A DNA stretch of 64,000 nucleotides from Cruorifilaria tuberocauda (lineage: Eukaryota > Nematoda > Chromadorea > Rhabditida > Onchocercidae): positions 1 through 64,000 of the forward strand of contig JABVXU010000321.1 in the NCBI GenBank assembly GCA_013365365.1, read 5' to 3'. Made by a program: the position numbers and the translations under genes. Shown in pieces: positions 35,648-49,800 of the stretch; the stretch's first letter is position 1; every line of letters begins with the position of its first letter. Under the pieces are notes generated by a model. It was given only the letters and a program-made list of their open reading frames with translations, did no database searches and was not told the DNA's origin.

Positions 35648-38600
35648 ATGTCACATTTCCTGGACAGTGAATTGCGTGTACTTAGTGCTGCGCAACTTAG
35701 TAAGTTCATTTTGAAATTTAAGACTTGATAGATCTGAGCGTTAGTTTATTCACCAACATTTTCAGTTGATTTTTTTACAGAGGTATTATTATTTTTAGGC
35801 GAATAAATTAAAAAAATAAAGTATACATAGTTGTAAAGCTTTCATGTGTCTCTTTAATCTAAAATGCGGAATATCTTTAATTTTATGCAAAAAAGTGAAA
35901 GCAGTGCATTGATCAATAGTTTGACAGTAAAACTACCTTTAGAGATTATTGTCTTGCTATGTCGATGTGCCAACAATTTTTTGAAAATTCTAAATAATTC
36001 AAAATTGCATTTAGTTAAAATTACTGATCAAAAGAGATTTAAATTACTTTGTATTTCTTGATTTGATTTTAGGGCAAGAAAGGCAGAATACATCTTCCCA
36101 ACTACTTCATGTTCAGCAACAAATCAGCGATTTGGCTTATGGAAATTATCGGGTTTATGCAGATGCCGGAAGCACCACAGAACGCTGTCGGGAACTGGTT
36201 AGTACAAAAAAGTGGCTTATTTTTTGCTGCGAAATGGTTTAATTTTGTTCTGAGAAGCTTTTTTTAACGAGAAACTGAATGAATCAAGGAACAACTGATT
36301 TTTTTTAGAGCAACTTTTTGATTTTGTAGTTGTTAATAAAGTTTAGAAGAAACAACCACATGAAACGAATGAAAGGCGATTCAAAAATTTTTAAGTTTGG
36401 AAAAGCAAACGATTTGGTGGAAGATATTGAAAAAGGAATCGAATCGGTACGGGAGTCCATGAAACAGTTTAATTCTAAAAATGATGAAATCGCACAAGAG
36501 CTTCATTGTTTGAAACTTGCTGAAAGCAAGAGTTCTCATTTATGGGATATTCTAAGCTTGCCAACGGTAAATTTTTAAAAAAGCGTATCATTTCACTAGA
36601 TACAATTATGCCGCATTTGTTGGAAGTATCTTTATGAAAAACTTACTCTAAAAATTAAGGTTCAAAATTGAAAAGGTTGAAATTTCCAATACCTAAAAAA
36701 AAACTTTTAATTAATATTCCAAACAGCACCTATACCACTACAACTTCCTTTAATTTCAAGACGTTTAGTTAAAAATCTTGATTTCAGCGTATGGATGTGT
36801 GTATTCGAGCCGGTTATTACGATATGGCTTATTTGTTGACCAATTATGGAATGCAGTTGCAAACACATGGGCTTACCAAAAATCCTATAATTAAGGTTTT
36901 AATGGATTTTTTTACTATTAAATTATAACGTTATGACAGATTTGATTGATAGGAGCATTTTTGAAAAGCAACACTTAAGCAAAATTAACGACCAACTTCG
37001 AAATTACAGTAGTATTACGAAGTTTTTGCATTATATTTTCGTTTCTCTTCACTTTGTAAAGCCATTTTCGTTTCTTTTGTCTTGATTTTCTATGTTTTTC
37101 TGGACTTTTGAAATATCCTTGATGATTGAAACCTAATTAACATTTTTTGGATGTTAAATTTGTTATTATAGTAATGAAAGTTAAGAGTTCATACTTATAT
37201 GCCAATTCATACTTATAAGGGATCACTTGGTAAAGAGAGTGAACTGTAAAAAAATCCAATCGCACTATTAATATTGAAAATTATTACGATAATTTCGAAT
37301 TTACCAAATACTTGTAGCGAGTTGCTGATAAGCTAATCGAAGCTCGATATCAATTATTGGATGAGTTGTTCAATAAATTTGCTGGACCGATTGACTTGGC
37401 AAATAGTATTCAAATTGTAAATAATATCCGGAAGATTCCGTATTTATCTTCGACGCAACTGCGTGTTATGGTTTTGCAGTATCGTGATGTATATCTTGAA
37501 AAGCGACTTTTGGATATTCGAGTAAGTCATTTCTTTTTTCAAGTCTGCAGGTATTCCAATTCCATTAACTCCTAATCAAAAGTTTCATCGAAATCTATCT
37601 GATAGTGAATTAATGTTGAAATCTAACATGGTAAGTCATACGCCTCCTGAAAGTTTACTGTTCATTAAAGATCCTTGGTTTTCCTGTTTGCTGACATACT
37701 AACATAATAACAGTTTCGTCAATTATATTCAGTCGCAACCAGATTTCATCCTTCGCATGGTTGAGGTTTATCGTGATTGTATGTATGACACTATGGTCCT
37801 CTATCTGGCTGTTTTTCCTGAAAATGAAATAAGCAGGAGACAAGCTGACGTAAGGATTTTTTGTGCTTTTAGCTTGGATTTATGTTTCATTTAAAATTAC
37901 CAAATGTATATTGCAGTTATCCGTGGATCAGCGGTGGAATATTTGGCAAACGGCATCTTCCTCTGTAATTCTCAATGAATGGGCAATTCATAACCTCGAT
38001 GTAATGTTCAGTCACATAAAGTAAGTAAAGTTCATTTTTTATTCTAGAAGCATTTTGATTTTTTAACTGACATGATTACTTATTTCAGTAATGTTGGTAA
38101 TGATGTGAACATTGATATTGGCTCTCTGACAAGTAAATTGATGAATTTCGCTTTGTCGTTTGGTCGAATGGGAATGGATTTTCGGCCGTTAATTGTAGAA
38201 ATCGTAGATGAATTTGTCATCAAGAGGTTCTCCCTGAAAGTTCAAAATGCAGCAAATAAGTTAGTTTGATGCAAATTTAGATCCATTATTTTTTGAAGTA
38301 GTTTCATGGCAATTCAATTGCCTAATTTTTTAATGTGCTGATTTGTTTAATTCTAGTTATATTCTAGTAATATGTTATTAGCATTTCAGATTATTCAGAT
38401 TATAGCATTTCAGATTGATTACAACAATATTTATCTTTATTATTTTAGCTTAAAACAATGTAGAACTATAGAAATTGATGGGGAGATACCAGATGATCCA
38501 TTTCTGTCCGGTTCTCAAGACAGTAAACAGCCGTCAGCTCTTTCAGTACTTGCGTTCTGGGATGATTTATGCATTTATGGAAATGCGTTAATTGATGCCT

Positions 38601-39841
38601 TAAATGAATTGCGAAGTGGATTGTCGCCAAGCCAGGTTACCCGCCATATATTTTTCAATTCTAAAAATTTTTAAGTCTTTGTCTTTTTTTTTTCGAGATC
38701 TCATTTACTTATTTTCAGATCAATGCAGTTTTGAAAGAGTTGACAAATTCAATAAGGAGTGTTGTTTGCTGGCTTTGTGATATTGAGGAATTGGTTAAAA
38801 AAGTAGTAAGTTTTAATTCCATCAGTCGCGAGCATATTTATCTGAAGGGAAAGTTTTTTCCTTAAGAAAAAAAAGAAAGAAATGACATAAATATTCATAA
38901 TTTCAAAATGTGAAGTGAATCTAGTGCAGGCAGCTATAAAACTTTGAAAAACGGCAGTAGGAGGCTGACCGAATAGTACTGGAAATTCCTTGTTTTTTTT
39001 TTTCTAATGTTAATAAAGTAATGTTGTTTTAGATTATGGAAAAAGCAGTTAAATTATTAGGGCGATATTTTATACCATACATTAATGGCTGTTTGTTGGC
39101 CTTATATCCGTATGAAAAATGCTGTCGGCCTTTTTATCATACTACCTGCACACTAGAACTATACGTTAGTATTTGTCTCAAAAAATAATTTTGTGTGAAT
39201 TTTTTTGTCTATTTTTCTAATCATACTTATTTTCTCTTGTTTTTATCCTTTCTTCGTATACTCCTAACTAGTAATTTATTTGTTTTAAAGATGCAGTGAT
39301 TGAATTACAAAAAAAATTTTACAGGAAAAAAGATGTGCTATACAGATTAAGGATATCTGTATCGATTGCCCCAATTCATTAGTAATTGAAAAGTTACTGG
39401 AAGAAGCGAATCGTTCTATGGATGGATATATTAGAAGTGTTTTAACTCTCACTACTGGAAATGCAAAAATTAATGTTGAAACACATATTCCTGACAGCAG
39501 CAACGCATCACACGAAGTGAGAATGACAGCTGAAATGTTTTTCAGTGCCTAATTATATAGTTATTAACATGAATTAAAAATGACTTTTTAATGATGAGAT
39601 TATGTACTTGGTTTTTTAAGGGAAATTTGAGCTACTACGGGAAGTGAAATAAGTGATACATGTAGAAATAAGTTTCAATTTAATGTAAATTCTTTATCTT
39701 TAGAAATATTGATTGTTATTACAGGAAGTTATGATGAAGTTATCATTGAATGATGTAAAATCAGATACTCAAAAAGATCATGATCAGCATGAAGAAGAGC
39801 GTTCTCCAACAAGTAACGCAGATGTTAATTCTGGCGTTTAA
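35648..39841 (+). CDS. cogc-8: conserved oligomeric Golgi complex subunit 8 (13 exons)
   Basis: Exons: 35648-35699, 36073-36197, 36330-36566, 36788-36895, 37318-37521, 37733-37849, 37917-38020, 38089-38259, 38449-38635, 38719-38802, 39033-39164, 39325-39516, 39725-39841; 609 residues against about 612 in human COG8. COG tethers vesicles in retrograde Golgi traffic; COG8 links its two lobes. Family marks are the N-terminal DLAYGNYR, the coiled-coil with the RMDVCIRAGYYDMA segment, RKIPYLSSTQLRVMVLQYRD, and the VEVYRDCMYDTMVLYLAVFPE stretch that matches the conserved Dor1 core. The C terminus is acidic and Ser-rich. A 48-nt in-phase micro-exon at 37583-37630, with a strong gtaagt donor, may also be used and would give 625 residues. 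Confidence 0.87.
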
Positions 39842-42013
39842 ATTTGAATTTAAATGATTTTCTATATTTCCCTTCTCTTATTAACTCTGAATTTCCATAT
39901 CCATAGCCTGGAGTTTTTTGGCGAACATGCAGCTTTTCCCTCTATTTACTTTTTTGATTTTCATTAAATCTTTAAAAGGTTTATTAGAGATACAGGAATT
40001 GTTGTGAAAGGCACCGGATCATCACAGTGAAACTGAACATTTCAAGATAGATCATTAATTTAACTTATCAGTTCCGATGTGTTATGTACTGTATTGAAGC
40101 GATATGTTCATGTGATAATTTTTATGATAGGAGAGCTTCTTTCAATTATTTCTAGTGTGCATTAACATTTCATCCAAGTGATTCTATGTTTAGAACAGAT
40201 CTTATCCGTGTTGCATTATTGCTCATAATATGTTGTTTTTATTGTAATTTTGACTGTGATAAAGGAATTTCATCTTTTGATGCCGCTAAGGTTTCAAACA
40301 GATTATGTACAAAGCGAAAAGAAAATGCAAACAAAAAAGAAAAAGCATGGTGATTTGATAATAGTCAGATATAGCAATCTCAACGAATCACTTTTAAAAT
40401 CTTTGAATTCTATCATTTAATTTAGTTAAGCACAAAAGATTTTGTCGAGTGATACATTCGAATATTTCATTATGAGTGTAGCTTAGTTTCCGAGCTTCTA
40501 GTGTGTAAAGATAATAATAATATAACGAATTTTTTAAATGATATTTACATATATGCAAAATTTAATATTTTCATACATAAATATCCCGGGAACTTGTTCA
40601 GCAATCATTTACACTTAGTCTCTCAGTGCAAGAAGATTATTATTCCAATTCCTTCGTTTCTGGTAATTTTCCTTATTTTTGATCATCGTTATTCCGCATA
40701 AATCATATGTGTTAAATTTGAAACTACTTTTCTGTTTCTAGTTTATTTTTATAATTAATAATACCAAAAAATTAAACTGTACAAAAGAAGAAAAGAAGAT
40801 AAAGCTTTGTGCCTATTATCACTAAACGTAAATATCAGCTATATCAGTAAATGGAAAAAAGGGATGAAACATTTCAGATGATGAATGCTTCAAAAAAGGA
40901 ATCATCTAATAATGTTTACAATACCTGCAATAACATTCAGCTAAATAATTCATTGAACAATATCAATAATGAAGGTATGAGATTAATAAATTACTTTTTA
41001 AAAAACTTTTTACTTTTTACTTGTTAACTCTATTGAAAATTACTTTTTAACTTTATCACTATATTGATTACAAATTATTGGAAGTATTTACAATGTACAA
41101 AATAATTATATCATTTAAAAGGAAAGAATTTTGCTAGTAAAATAAATGATTATCGAAGATACGCTATTTATAAATACTCATTACTTTCAGCATTATTAAC
41201 TTTTCATTATGGTATTAATAATAACAACGATAACAGTAATAATAATAGTAATAATAACAATAATAGTAATTTTACCATATTGCTGATATCATCATTATAA
41301 GTTGAAAATTTACGTTACTTTGTATTTTGCAGAACACGTACCAAAAATTCACTTATTGCACCAACGTGAGCAGAACTGTAGCAATGATTGCCTTCGCAGT
41401 ACATTTTTTTGGAATTATTGATAAGTAAAAATCGTTTGAAAAAATGCAAAGGAAAAAAAAATTTTGATAATGAAATTGTTGTATTCCAATAAAGATTTTT
41501 ACTTTTATTGTTGTATTTCTAAGTCTGACATTATCACACAATTAAAACTAAGATTACGATTATGATTAAAACTATAACTATATGAATATATATATATCCG
41601 TTGATAATGATATTAATATTTATACGATAGCTCATTTCACCAGCATCCTTAATATATATATGTATATATATATATATATAAAAGTATAATTCATTTTAGA
41701 ATTTTTTACAAAAAAGGAATATTTTGAAAAACAAGGATATCATCATATCATCGTAATTTTCATCATAGTTAACAACCTTATGAACTTTATTAAACTTATA
41801 CTTCACTAAACTTAAACAAAAGTCAGTGTATTTGAAAGGCATTTTTTGGAAATTAATTTTTTTTTTTGATTTCAATTAGTCTTATTTTAAAAATAAGTAA
41901 GAAAAAAATTTGCATAAGCTAAGAAAAAAAGTCTTAGAGTAGTATAATATAAAGTTGTCATTCAAATTACAGTAAATCTTATCAGTTCGTTTCACCCTCA
42001 TAACAGGTGGTTG
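39842..42013. other. intergenic region with possible upstream exons of the BTB gene
   Basis: AT-rich sequence with ATA/AT microsatellites (41651-41680). Two open segments, 40851-40974 (+, Asn/Ser-rich, starts with ATG) and 41333-41398 (+), are flanked by splice sites with matching phases and may belong to the next gene. Confidence 0.45.
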
Positions 42014-45000
42014 ATGATGACAGAACCGAAGAAAGCCAAGTTTCTTTTCTTTTTCCTATCAAATGAATCTAATATATGAAAATTTATTTCTCTCTTTTTT
42101 GTGTCATTTTATTAAGTAATAAATGGCCTTAATCTTTTATCTTAATCTTAGTCTTATTCTTAGTCTTAATATTCATGCAAAGATCCCAGTAATCATTTAA
42201 TTATTACTTAATTCCCTTAATTATTACTTATTCAAAATAATTCAAATTAGATCTATGCCTTACTAATAGAATAAAATAATCTTTTGATTTGTTTCAGATC
42301 AGAGAAAATACGAGAAGTGATTTTTCACAGTCATAAAGGTGATTATACCATCGATATTAACTTGCTTAAGGAACATTCCAATAAAATCAAGCAGGTTAAA
42401 AAAAAATTGATTGATCGTAGATCAAATATATCATTATATACTTATCATTTAATTTAAAAATAAAAATTTTAAATCCAGTATTTCAATTCAAAAATGTCTA
42501 ATTCCATAATTGCAACATAATTAAAACTTCCAATTTCATTGCAACAAAGAAAAAAGCAAATGAAATAGATCAAATTAATGAATTTTCAACTTTAATTACA
42601 GCTAGAACGTGATGGTAAAATACCGAAAAGATTAGATTTGTCAAATTACGATGTGATAGCGGTGACAACTTTAATTGATTATATGATAAGCAATGATAAG
42701 ACTAAATCACGAATTACAAGTTCCATTCTTGGTGATCTAATAGAAATTGCTCGTATCCTAGAAATGGAATCTTTATTGAAGAAAATTGAAGAAGTAAAGA
42801 AAAAAGTTTTTCTCATATTCCTTCTCCACTTAATTAACCTTAATAATTAATTATAAATGCTCCTCTTTCAGAAAAAAAAAAATTCGGCAAAAGAATTGTG
42901 TTAAATTGAAATTGAAAATTTTTTTCCACAGTATAAACAATTAATTAATTCATATATAATTAATTTTAATGTGATAAAACAAGCAGTTCAACGGTTAAAA
43001 CACAAAAAAAAGAGAAATGTTAAGAAATCATTTGAGCGATTAAATGCTTTTTGCTTTTTTAAATTATTTTTTTCTAAATTGAATTATCATTTCGTTCATT
43101 TCAGTCGATTTTAATATCGGTAACCGGAAATGAACGATTCTTAGTAGATATGTTAACAATGACTGACACGCAAATATTATTGGATACAGCATTAGGAAGG
43201 AAAATTATTGATATTGCTGTGAATAAATTTCCGGTTATCCGGAAGATGGCATCTTTTAATGATATTCCACTTGATTCACTCATCCGTATTTTGGATCGGT
43301 TTTGCATTATCACTCTTTGAATTTATTTATTTTAGCGCTAATTTCTTGTTTTTTAGTATTAAAGATTTAATTTAAATTAAGCATTTTATCCATGGGTTTC
43401 ATTTAGTTTAAATTTTATTGAAACTTTCATTTTAGCAAATTTAAATTGTAATTACAATTTTGGATGAATTTCTAGCTTAACAGGTTTTAAATATTTATTC
43501 TCAAATTTTACAGGTGTGATTTAAACGTAAGTAGTGAATATGATGTAGTAGAAACAAGCATTTCATGGTTAGCTGCTAAACCGGAACGTATTCATTTTTC
43601 TCATTTGGTATTACGTTGCATACGTATTGTTAATTTAACGCCTAATCAACGCTTTGATCTTTTTGCGCTTGCCGATACGATGCCTAATTACGCACAAATA
43701 GTAAAATTTTTATTTTTAAAAAACTAATAAGAAAAAAAAACAGAACAAACAGTACTGTAATATTGTAAAGTTTAATGTTAATAAAGTTTTAAATTATCAT
43801 TTAATTCATAAAAGATCGATTGATTAAATGAAACATACCTGTTAATTACATATACTTTTGCTAATTGCATGCGTATATTTTAGTACTGTAGAAAAATTCA
43901 ATTAAATTTTAGATGTCAGCATTTGCTTATTATACTTTTAATAATACAAATTGTCTTCGAGTATGTCTCTTAACCGAACATAATTCCTACAAACGATGTG
44001 GCAATAAAAGTGGTCAAACACAATTTTTGTAAGATTTAAAAATTGGAAAAAAAGTAAAATAGTAAATAATTCTTCTATAATATTAGAATAAGAAAGAAAC
44101 GTGACACGTCAAATAAGTGAATGATACTGAGAAGCACATCACGTGACACGTCAAATAAGTGAATGACACTGAGAAGTACACACGGAAATGAACGATGAAG
44201 ATTTATTGTTAAATAATTTCTTACCGAAATCATGGGGAATTTTCAACGATTCTAACTAAGCTTAGGTGCGTAGGGGAAATTTGCGGGGAAAACGTTACAT
44301 ATTTCCCGCGATAGGTAACATTTTGATATTTTTGAGTATTCGATACGTGAAGTAGAATGAGAATGAGTATTTCAGTAGTTCTTTTCCGTTTTTAAATTTG
44401 TCGGAAAAAATTTTTTTCTTGTTTTAGTATTAATGTACCAAGTCGAAAAATCGTATACCGAAGAAAGGCACCACCTATTAAGGCATCTTATATTACAGCT
44501 AAACCAAGTAATTGATAAAATTTGCAAATTTCAGTTTTGTAGAAAATTTTATTCAATTTTACCATCATTCATTTCTTTTTACTCTCTTTTCTTTCCTTAA
44601 ATTTTAGAAATATTAAAGAGTGGTTGGATGAATTTTTCAGAATCATCACTACAACAATCAGAAGATGACAAAAAGAGTGAAACGTTCAGTGAAGGTAAAC
44701 ATTTGAAACGTTCCATATTTAGTGCTACGCAAAAGCGACGTACAACACGTGCTGAACGTATGGCAGCTTATATGAAAGATTACAAACGTACGTTTTATTT
44801 GCATGAATTATTGTTAAATATAATTGAACCATTTTACAATTATTTTTGTTCATTCATTTGTTTTTTTTTATTAAAAAAATCCCAACCTATTATTTTATTT
44901 ATTTCCCCCACTTTATTTATTTTGCTTAATGCTAAATTATATTATGAAAAGTTTTAAAAGAAAAGACAAATTACATGGGTAAACAATAAGTATACATTTA

Positions 45001-45793
45001 ATTATAGACGTACGAGAACGTAAAAGAACGCTTGAATTTAGCAAATTAATTTTTGCAAAATTTCTTCAAATTTTTCATCTTTCTAAGCTAACTAAATGAA
45101 TGATTTATAAATTATCTGTGAAATTTTCAGGAAAAAAAGAAATTGTAAGTAAAAAAGAGTTAGATAAAATGAAGACAGCAAAGGTTGAAAGTGGTAAGAG
45201 AAATTGTAATTCGTTTTCTTTTTCTCGGATTCAGATACTTACATTGCATTTTTTTCTCTTTTTTTAATGAATAAATTTAAAAAAAAACTTGAAGTAAAAC
45301 TTTCAACGGATAGAATATAACCTTTAACTTTTAATGAAAAATAGAACTTCTAATAAATGTATGAAACAAAATTAAATTTTTAAATAAAATGAATTCTGTA
45401 TTTCATTCAATATCTATCAGGGAAAGTTTTATTTGAATTTTCTTCTATTCCAGATAAAACGACAAAATCTAGCAAAAATAAGCAATCAAAAGGAGAGCGT
45501 AAGTCAGCTGGCAGTTCGTCTGATAGCAGAGGTTTTGATCACGTTCCTGTTATATAAGTAACGAACACGTTTCAAACGTGTTGAATTAACTATTACATTT
45601 GGTTTATAAATCTTTGAAGGATTATTTAGATAATTCAAATTCCACTTCAACAATTTCTTTTTTTTCAGACAATTCGACTTATTTTAAGTCAAATGATAAA
45701 AGAAGCATAACTTCTAGTGATAAAAACAGCAGCGAAAATGATAAACAAAGCTCACTGTCGACATCTACAAATGTAGATAAGTCTCGGAAATGA
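42014..45793 (+). CDS. BTB-BACK domain protein with a basic Ser/Lys-rich tail (11 exons)
   Basis: Exons: 42014-42039, 42298-42394, 42602-42793, 43105-43298, 43514-43700, 43913-44028, 44428-44507, 44608-44787, 45131-45193, 45454-45531, 45669-45793; 445 residues. Residues 9-105 form a BTB/POZ fold and 106-250 a BACK domain (RILDRCDLNVSSEYDVVE ... LRCIRIVNLTP). No Kelch repeats follow. Instead there is a short hydrophobic and Cys-containing segment (about 233-285) and then a 160-residue low-complexity tail rich in Ser, Lys, Asp and Arg. BTB-BACK proteins usually serve as CUL3 adaptors or scaffolds; a substrate cannot be read from the sequence. The start lies just after a CATAACAG acceptor, but an alternative upstream start at 40851 would give about 505 residues. 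The 3' exons are joined by phase and splice sites only. Confidence 0.72.
44101..44183. repeat. 42-bp tandem duplication in a BTB-gene intron
   Basis: 44101-44142 and 44143-44183 start with GTGACACGTCAAATAAGTG and differ at only a few positions. Confidence 0.85.
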
Positions 45794-46884
45794 AGGATGA
45801 TTGAAGAAACTGATTAAAATCACTATTATCAACGAAAGATAATATGTTCAGTAACTTTATTAATTTGTCAAATATTCAATGGTTACTGCTTGATAAGCTA
45901 TCGATATGATAAATACAAAATATCAATTGTATCATTGATTTCACTAATCTTAATATTAAAAAGTACTAAATGAGCGACAAATATTTCAAAGAATATCCTT
46001 ATATCACTTTATAATCTTTCAAATTACAACGTACACTTCAATTAATTGTGGATAAATTCCATGATTAGTAATAAACAGCAATATCTTATTTTTTCAATTC
46101 AGATGACTTAACTTCTCTTATAATAATTAGTCAGAAAAATTGTTATAGGAAGTAACTCAAAATATGATTTGATTGTGATAATATACATGCAAATTTATTC
46201 AATAAATTATTTTTACAGAAGGAACAGCACTGTTTTTATTGCATATCTTTTATCAACAATAACATAAAACAAAGTAATAAGATTAAACTTTAGTATACAA
46301 TTTTCTTTAGAAAAATTGACCTAAAAAATTAACCAAAACTGAGCATATTTAAATACTAACTCACTTCCAGTCCGATTTCTTTAATTCATCGTATAATTAT
46401 TAAATAATAAAATTAAATTATAATTTATCTCCACAATTAGATAATTCAATCCAAAATAAAATTCATTTTAGTTATATCATTTGTGAATTGTTATATCAAT
46501 ATCCCTGGATGAAAAGCAAGCTAACGGATACTTTTCTTTGATCAAGAATAATGTCGTATTGTGAAAATCATTCATCGAAACATTAACATCTCAAAGCTGA
46601 CATTATAAATGCTATGATCTTCAATCATTTATATCAGTCATATAAGGTGGAATTTAGAGCAGCAGATGTAAGATAAATTCCGAATTGATGATTGAATTAT
46701 TTCAATAATAAATCACATTTCTTGAGTTTATGAGATAGATCATTTAACATCCTGTCAAAGGGCATACAAATAAATTAAATCACCGGAGAAAAAAATCAAC
46801 GTTAAATACGAATGATTCCCATCACATCTCCCGGGCATAGAAATGCAACCAGTCGATCACGTATAATTTTCCACACAATTATTA
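45794..46884. other. tail-to-tail intergenic region between the BTB gene and eIF3e
   Basis: An AATAAA at 46201-46206 could end the BTB transcript. I see no further gene. Confidence 0.55.
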
Positions 46885-49800
46885 TCATGAGAGTTCAGCT
46901 TTCCAAGATCCCTGAAATTTGAAAATTTGGATATAAAATTCCATCAAAAAACCACTTAGACGATGTCCGCTAACAAACTGAAATTATTGGATGAGATAAC
47001 CTCAGCAAATGTCGGAGTAAAGTGTTTAGAAATCTCAACATTTTTCACAAGAAAATTGATGATACAAACCTTCTTGTCAAATTTCATTTTTTCTAGTTGT
47101 AACGCAATTTGCTGTGCGCGAAATGTTAACCGCTTTGTATTTTCCATCACTTGTTCATGAACAGAGGTAGTTTTAGCGCCCATAACAACCTTTAAACAAA
47201 TTCAGTAGTCATGGAAGTAAGAATTAAAATAAAGCGTGTTCAAACTATTTGATATAGCTTCTTATTTCACACTACTTTCATGAAGAAAAATTACTAAAAT
47301 TTCAAATCGTGGTAAAGCTCTGCGGCACGTAATTCTAAACAAGATCGAAAATAAACCTGTCCAAGTTTGGAATCAATTTTGGCACCATCAATGCGGTATG
47401 TTCTAATTAAATCAACAATCCATCTTTCTGCTTCCACCTGAAATACAGTTCTCATGAAAAAAAAAGAGATTAAACAGCATAAAGCTTATTTTTATTCTAA
47501 TTTGCAATATAACTTAATTTTAACAAAGAGGAGTAAAAACTGATGTATACTTGTTGCATGTTAAGACGTTCGGCAAGCATTTGTATCGAAATACATTGGT
47601 GAATTCTGCAGAACATTTCAAAAATCAGCAATCTGGCACTTTCTCGAAAATCTTCTAAACAGGCGGTCAGGAAGAAATCATTTGATAAAACCTGAAACGA
47701 CCATAAAACTGCGAAATGTCTACCTTTTCGACCCACACATTTAAAAAAGAAATGACTAACATCTTCGCATTTCCTCAACTTTTTCTGAGCCTCATCGAAA
47801 TCGTATTTAATATAAAGACAAGTTAAGAAGTCCGTAACTGGATCCTCATAATTATGTCGTTCCTTAAATTAAAGCTGATTAGTAATAAATCAAGATATTG
47901 TCTAAAACTAGTTGTTTGAAAAAATGAAACAATCAAAATGAGGTATGATGAACAGATGACCTCACAACATTACACGTAAAATTTATGAGCTATGAAATAT
48001 TTTTTTATCATATTTGTGTCTACTCTATATTCATGGTAAGAAGGTTCAAACAAAATAACTTACGATATCGATTACTTTGATTAAGTCTTTTAAACTGTTT
48101 TTCTGTTTCGTTTTGCTCGTCACAACTGCTACGGCCAAATATCGCAAAAGATGTGGACACGCTATCTAAAAAAACATATTTTAGACTTACATTATGAATT
48201 CAAGTAAAAAATGATTTGACATTACATTCTACATTATAAAAAATTGTGTTGAGCACAGGAAGGGAGAAAAACAATAAGGGGAAGGAATAATAAGTAGCAT
48301 GACACTCTAAATGTTCCCCTCACAGATCATGCAAAATGAAATAGTGCAGAAATTTAACAACGTAGAAAATGAGAACAAATGCTTGTAACGTTTCTTACAG
48401 AATAAAAAAATATATCATTAAAAATTACTTGTATTGTGTTCAAATACGACTGCTGGTTAAGATACATCTCAACAATTTCATCACGTCCCTTCGGATAATT
48501 GAAATAAACGAACAAAGCCCAATGCATTAACCATGCACGTTGCTGCACTGATTCTAATTCGGTATCAAATGGATTAAAATCAATATAAGTTCGAAGTTTA
48601 GTCAAATCATCTTTAGCGTGTGTCCATTCCTTGAAAAAGATATCAAAATCATAACAAATTTTTTTGAGGCATGATAAAAAAAATAACTTTTTATTGATCT
48701 TTCTTCAAGATATGCAATTAATTCTTTTAAAAAAATCAAAATGATCATGCCATTTTCGATAAATGAAATATAATATAACACAATATACGAACTACGCCTG
48801 CTCATTTTTGTTTTAGACATCTAGACAACCACAAAACTAAACTATCGCTTATCCAAAATTTCTATATTAAGGAAATTTTGCTTTCACCCATTATTAGTAT
48901 TGTCATGAGACGGTTTCGAAGAAGCCTTAATCAGCTGACATATACCTACTTGCAGCAATATTTCGGAAGCCAATTTTCCATATAATGCGCTCAGATAATT
49001 TGGATTTTGTTGTGGAATAATATTACGATAGTAATCAAGACATAAAGATGCAGCTGAATAATTGCCACATTCGTACTGGAACTTGGCATAACGAAACAAC
49101 GAATCAAGCATTTCCTCGGTGAGCTGAAGAAATAGAAGCTTTGTAACGTTTATTAGCTTCCGAGAAGTACATTTAGAACGAATACATTGTCAGAATATCT
49201 TCTCTCCACCTTTTCTGTTTTTCTCATTATTATCTATTTTTCCATCTAAGAATTTTATCCAAGTTTTGCGAGACATTAAAATCTTCGATTATTCTCTGCA
49301 TAATCGAAGTTACCTCGATATTAGCTATTCAATTCTAGCAATTGCAACAGGCAAGCCACATCTAAGTCTTAAAAAAAGTACGCAAAATCATGGTTATCAT
49401 GAATAAAATTACCCCATGATTTGCAGTAACATATTCAAGAATTCGATTATTCGTCAATTCATGACTATCCATCATTGCCTTCACCGGCTCTGATTCCAAA
49501 ATTTCCACAACTGGATCAACTTTAACTTTTAATTTTTCACGCTGCAATAAGATTTTCTCAGTTGACTTAAAAAAAATGAATAATATAAAAATATGTTTGA
49601 AAACATACAATAAATTAACTAAGCCTAAGACAACATAAAAAATGACATTAAGCCTAAAATTACCAAATAATAAAAGCTAACAAATACCTGGCTGAGGATT
49701 TCAACTTTCCGTTGCTCTAGCTCTTTTGGTACTTCACCTTCTGGATATGTTTCAATTACACTGTCAATCATATTTGTCTTCAGTAAAACTCGACGATGCA

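Noticed and set aside
46963..47160. Plus-strand frame opposite the eIF3e gene
   Set aside because: Antisense shadow of the exon at 47070-47189 and its intron.
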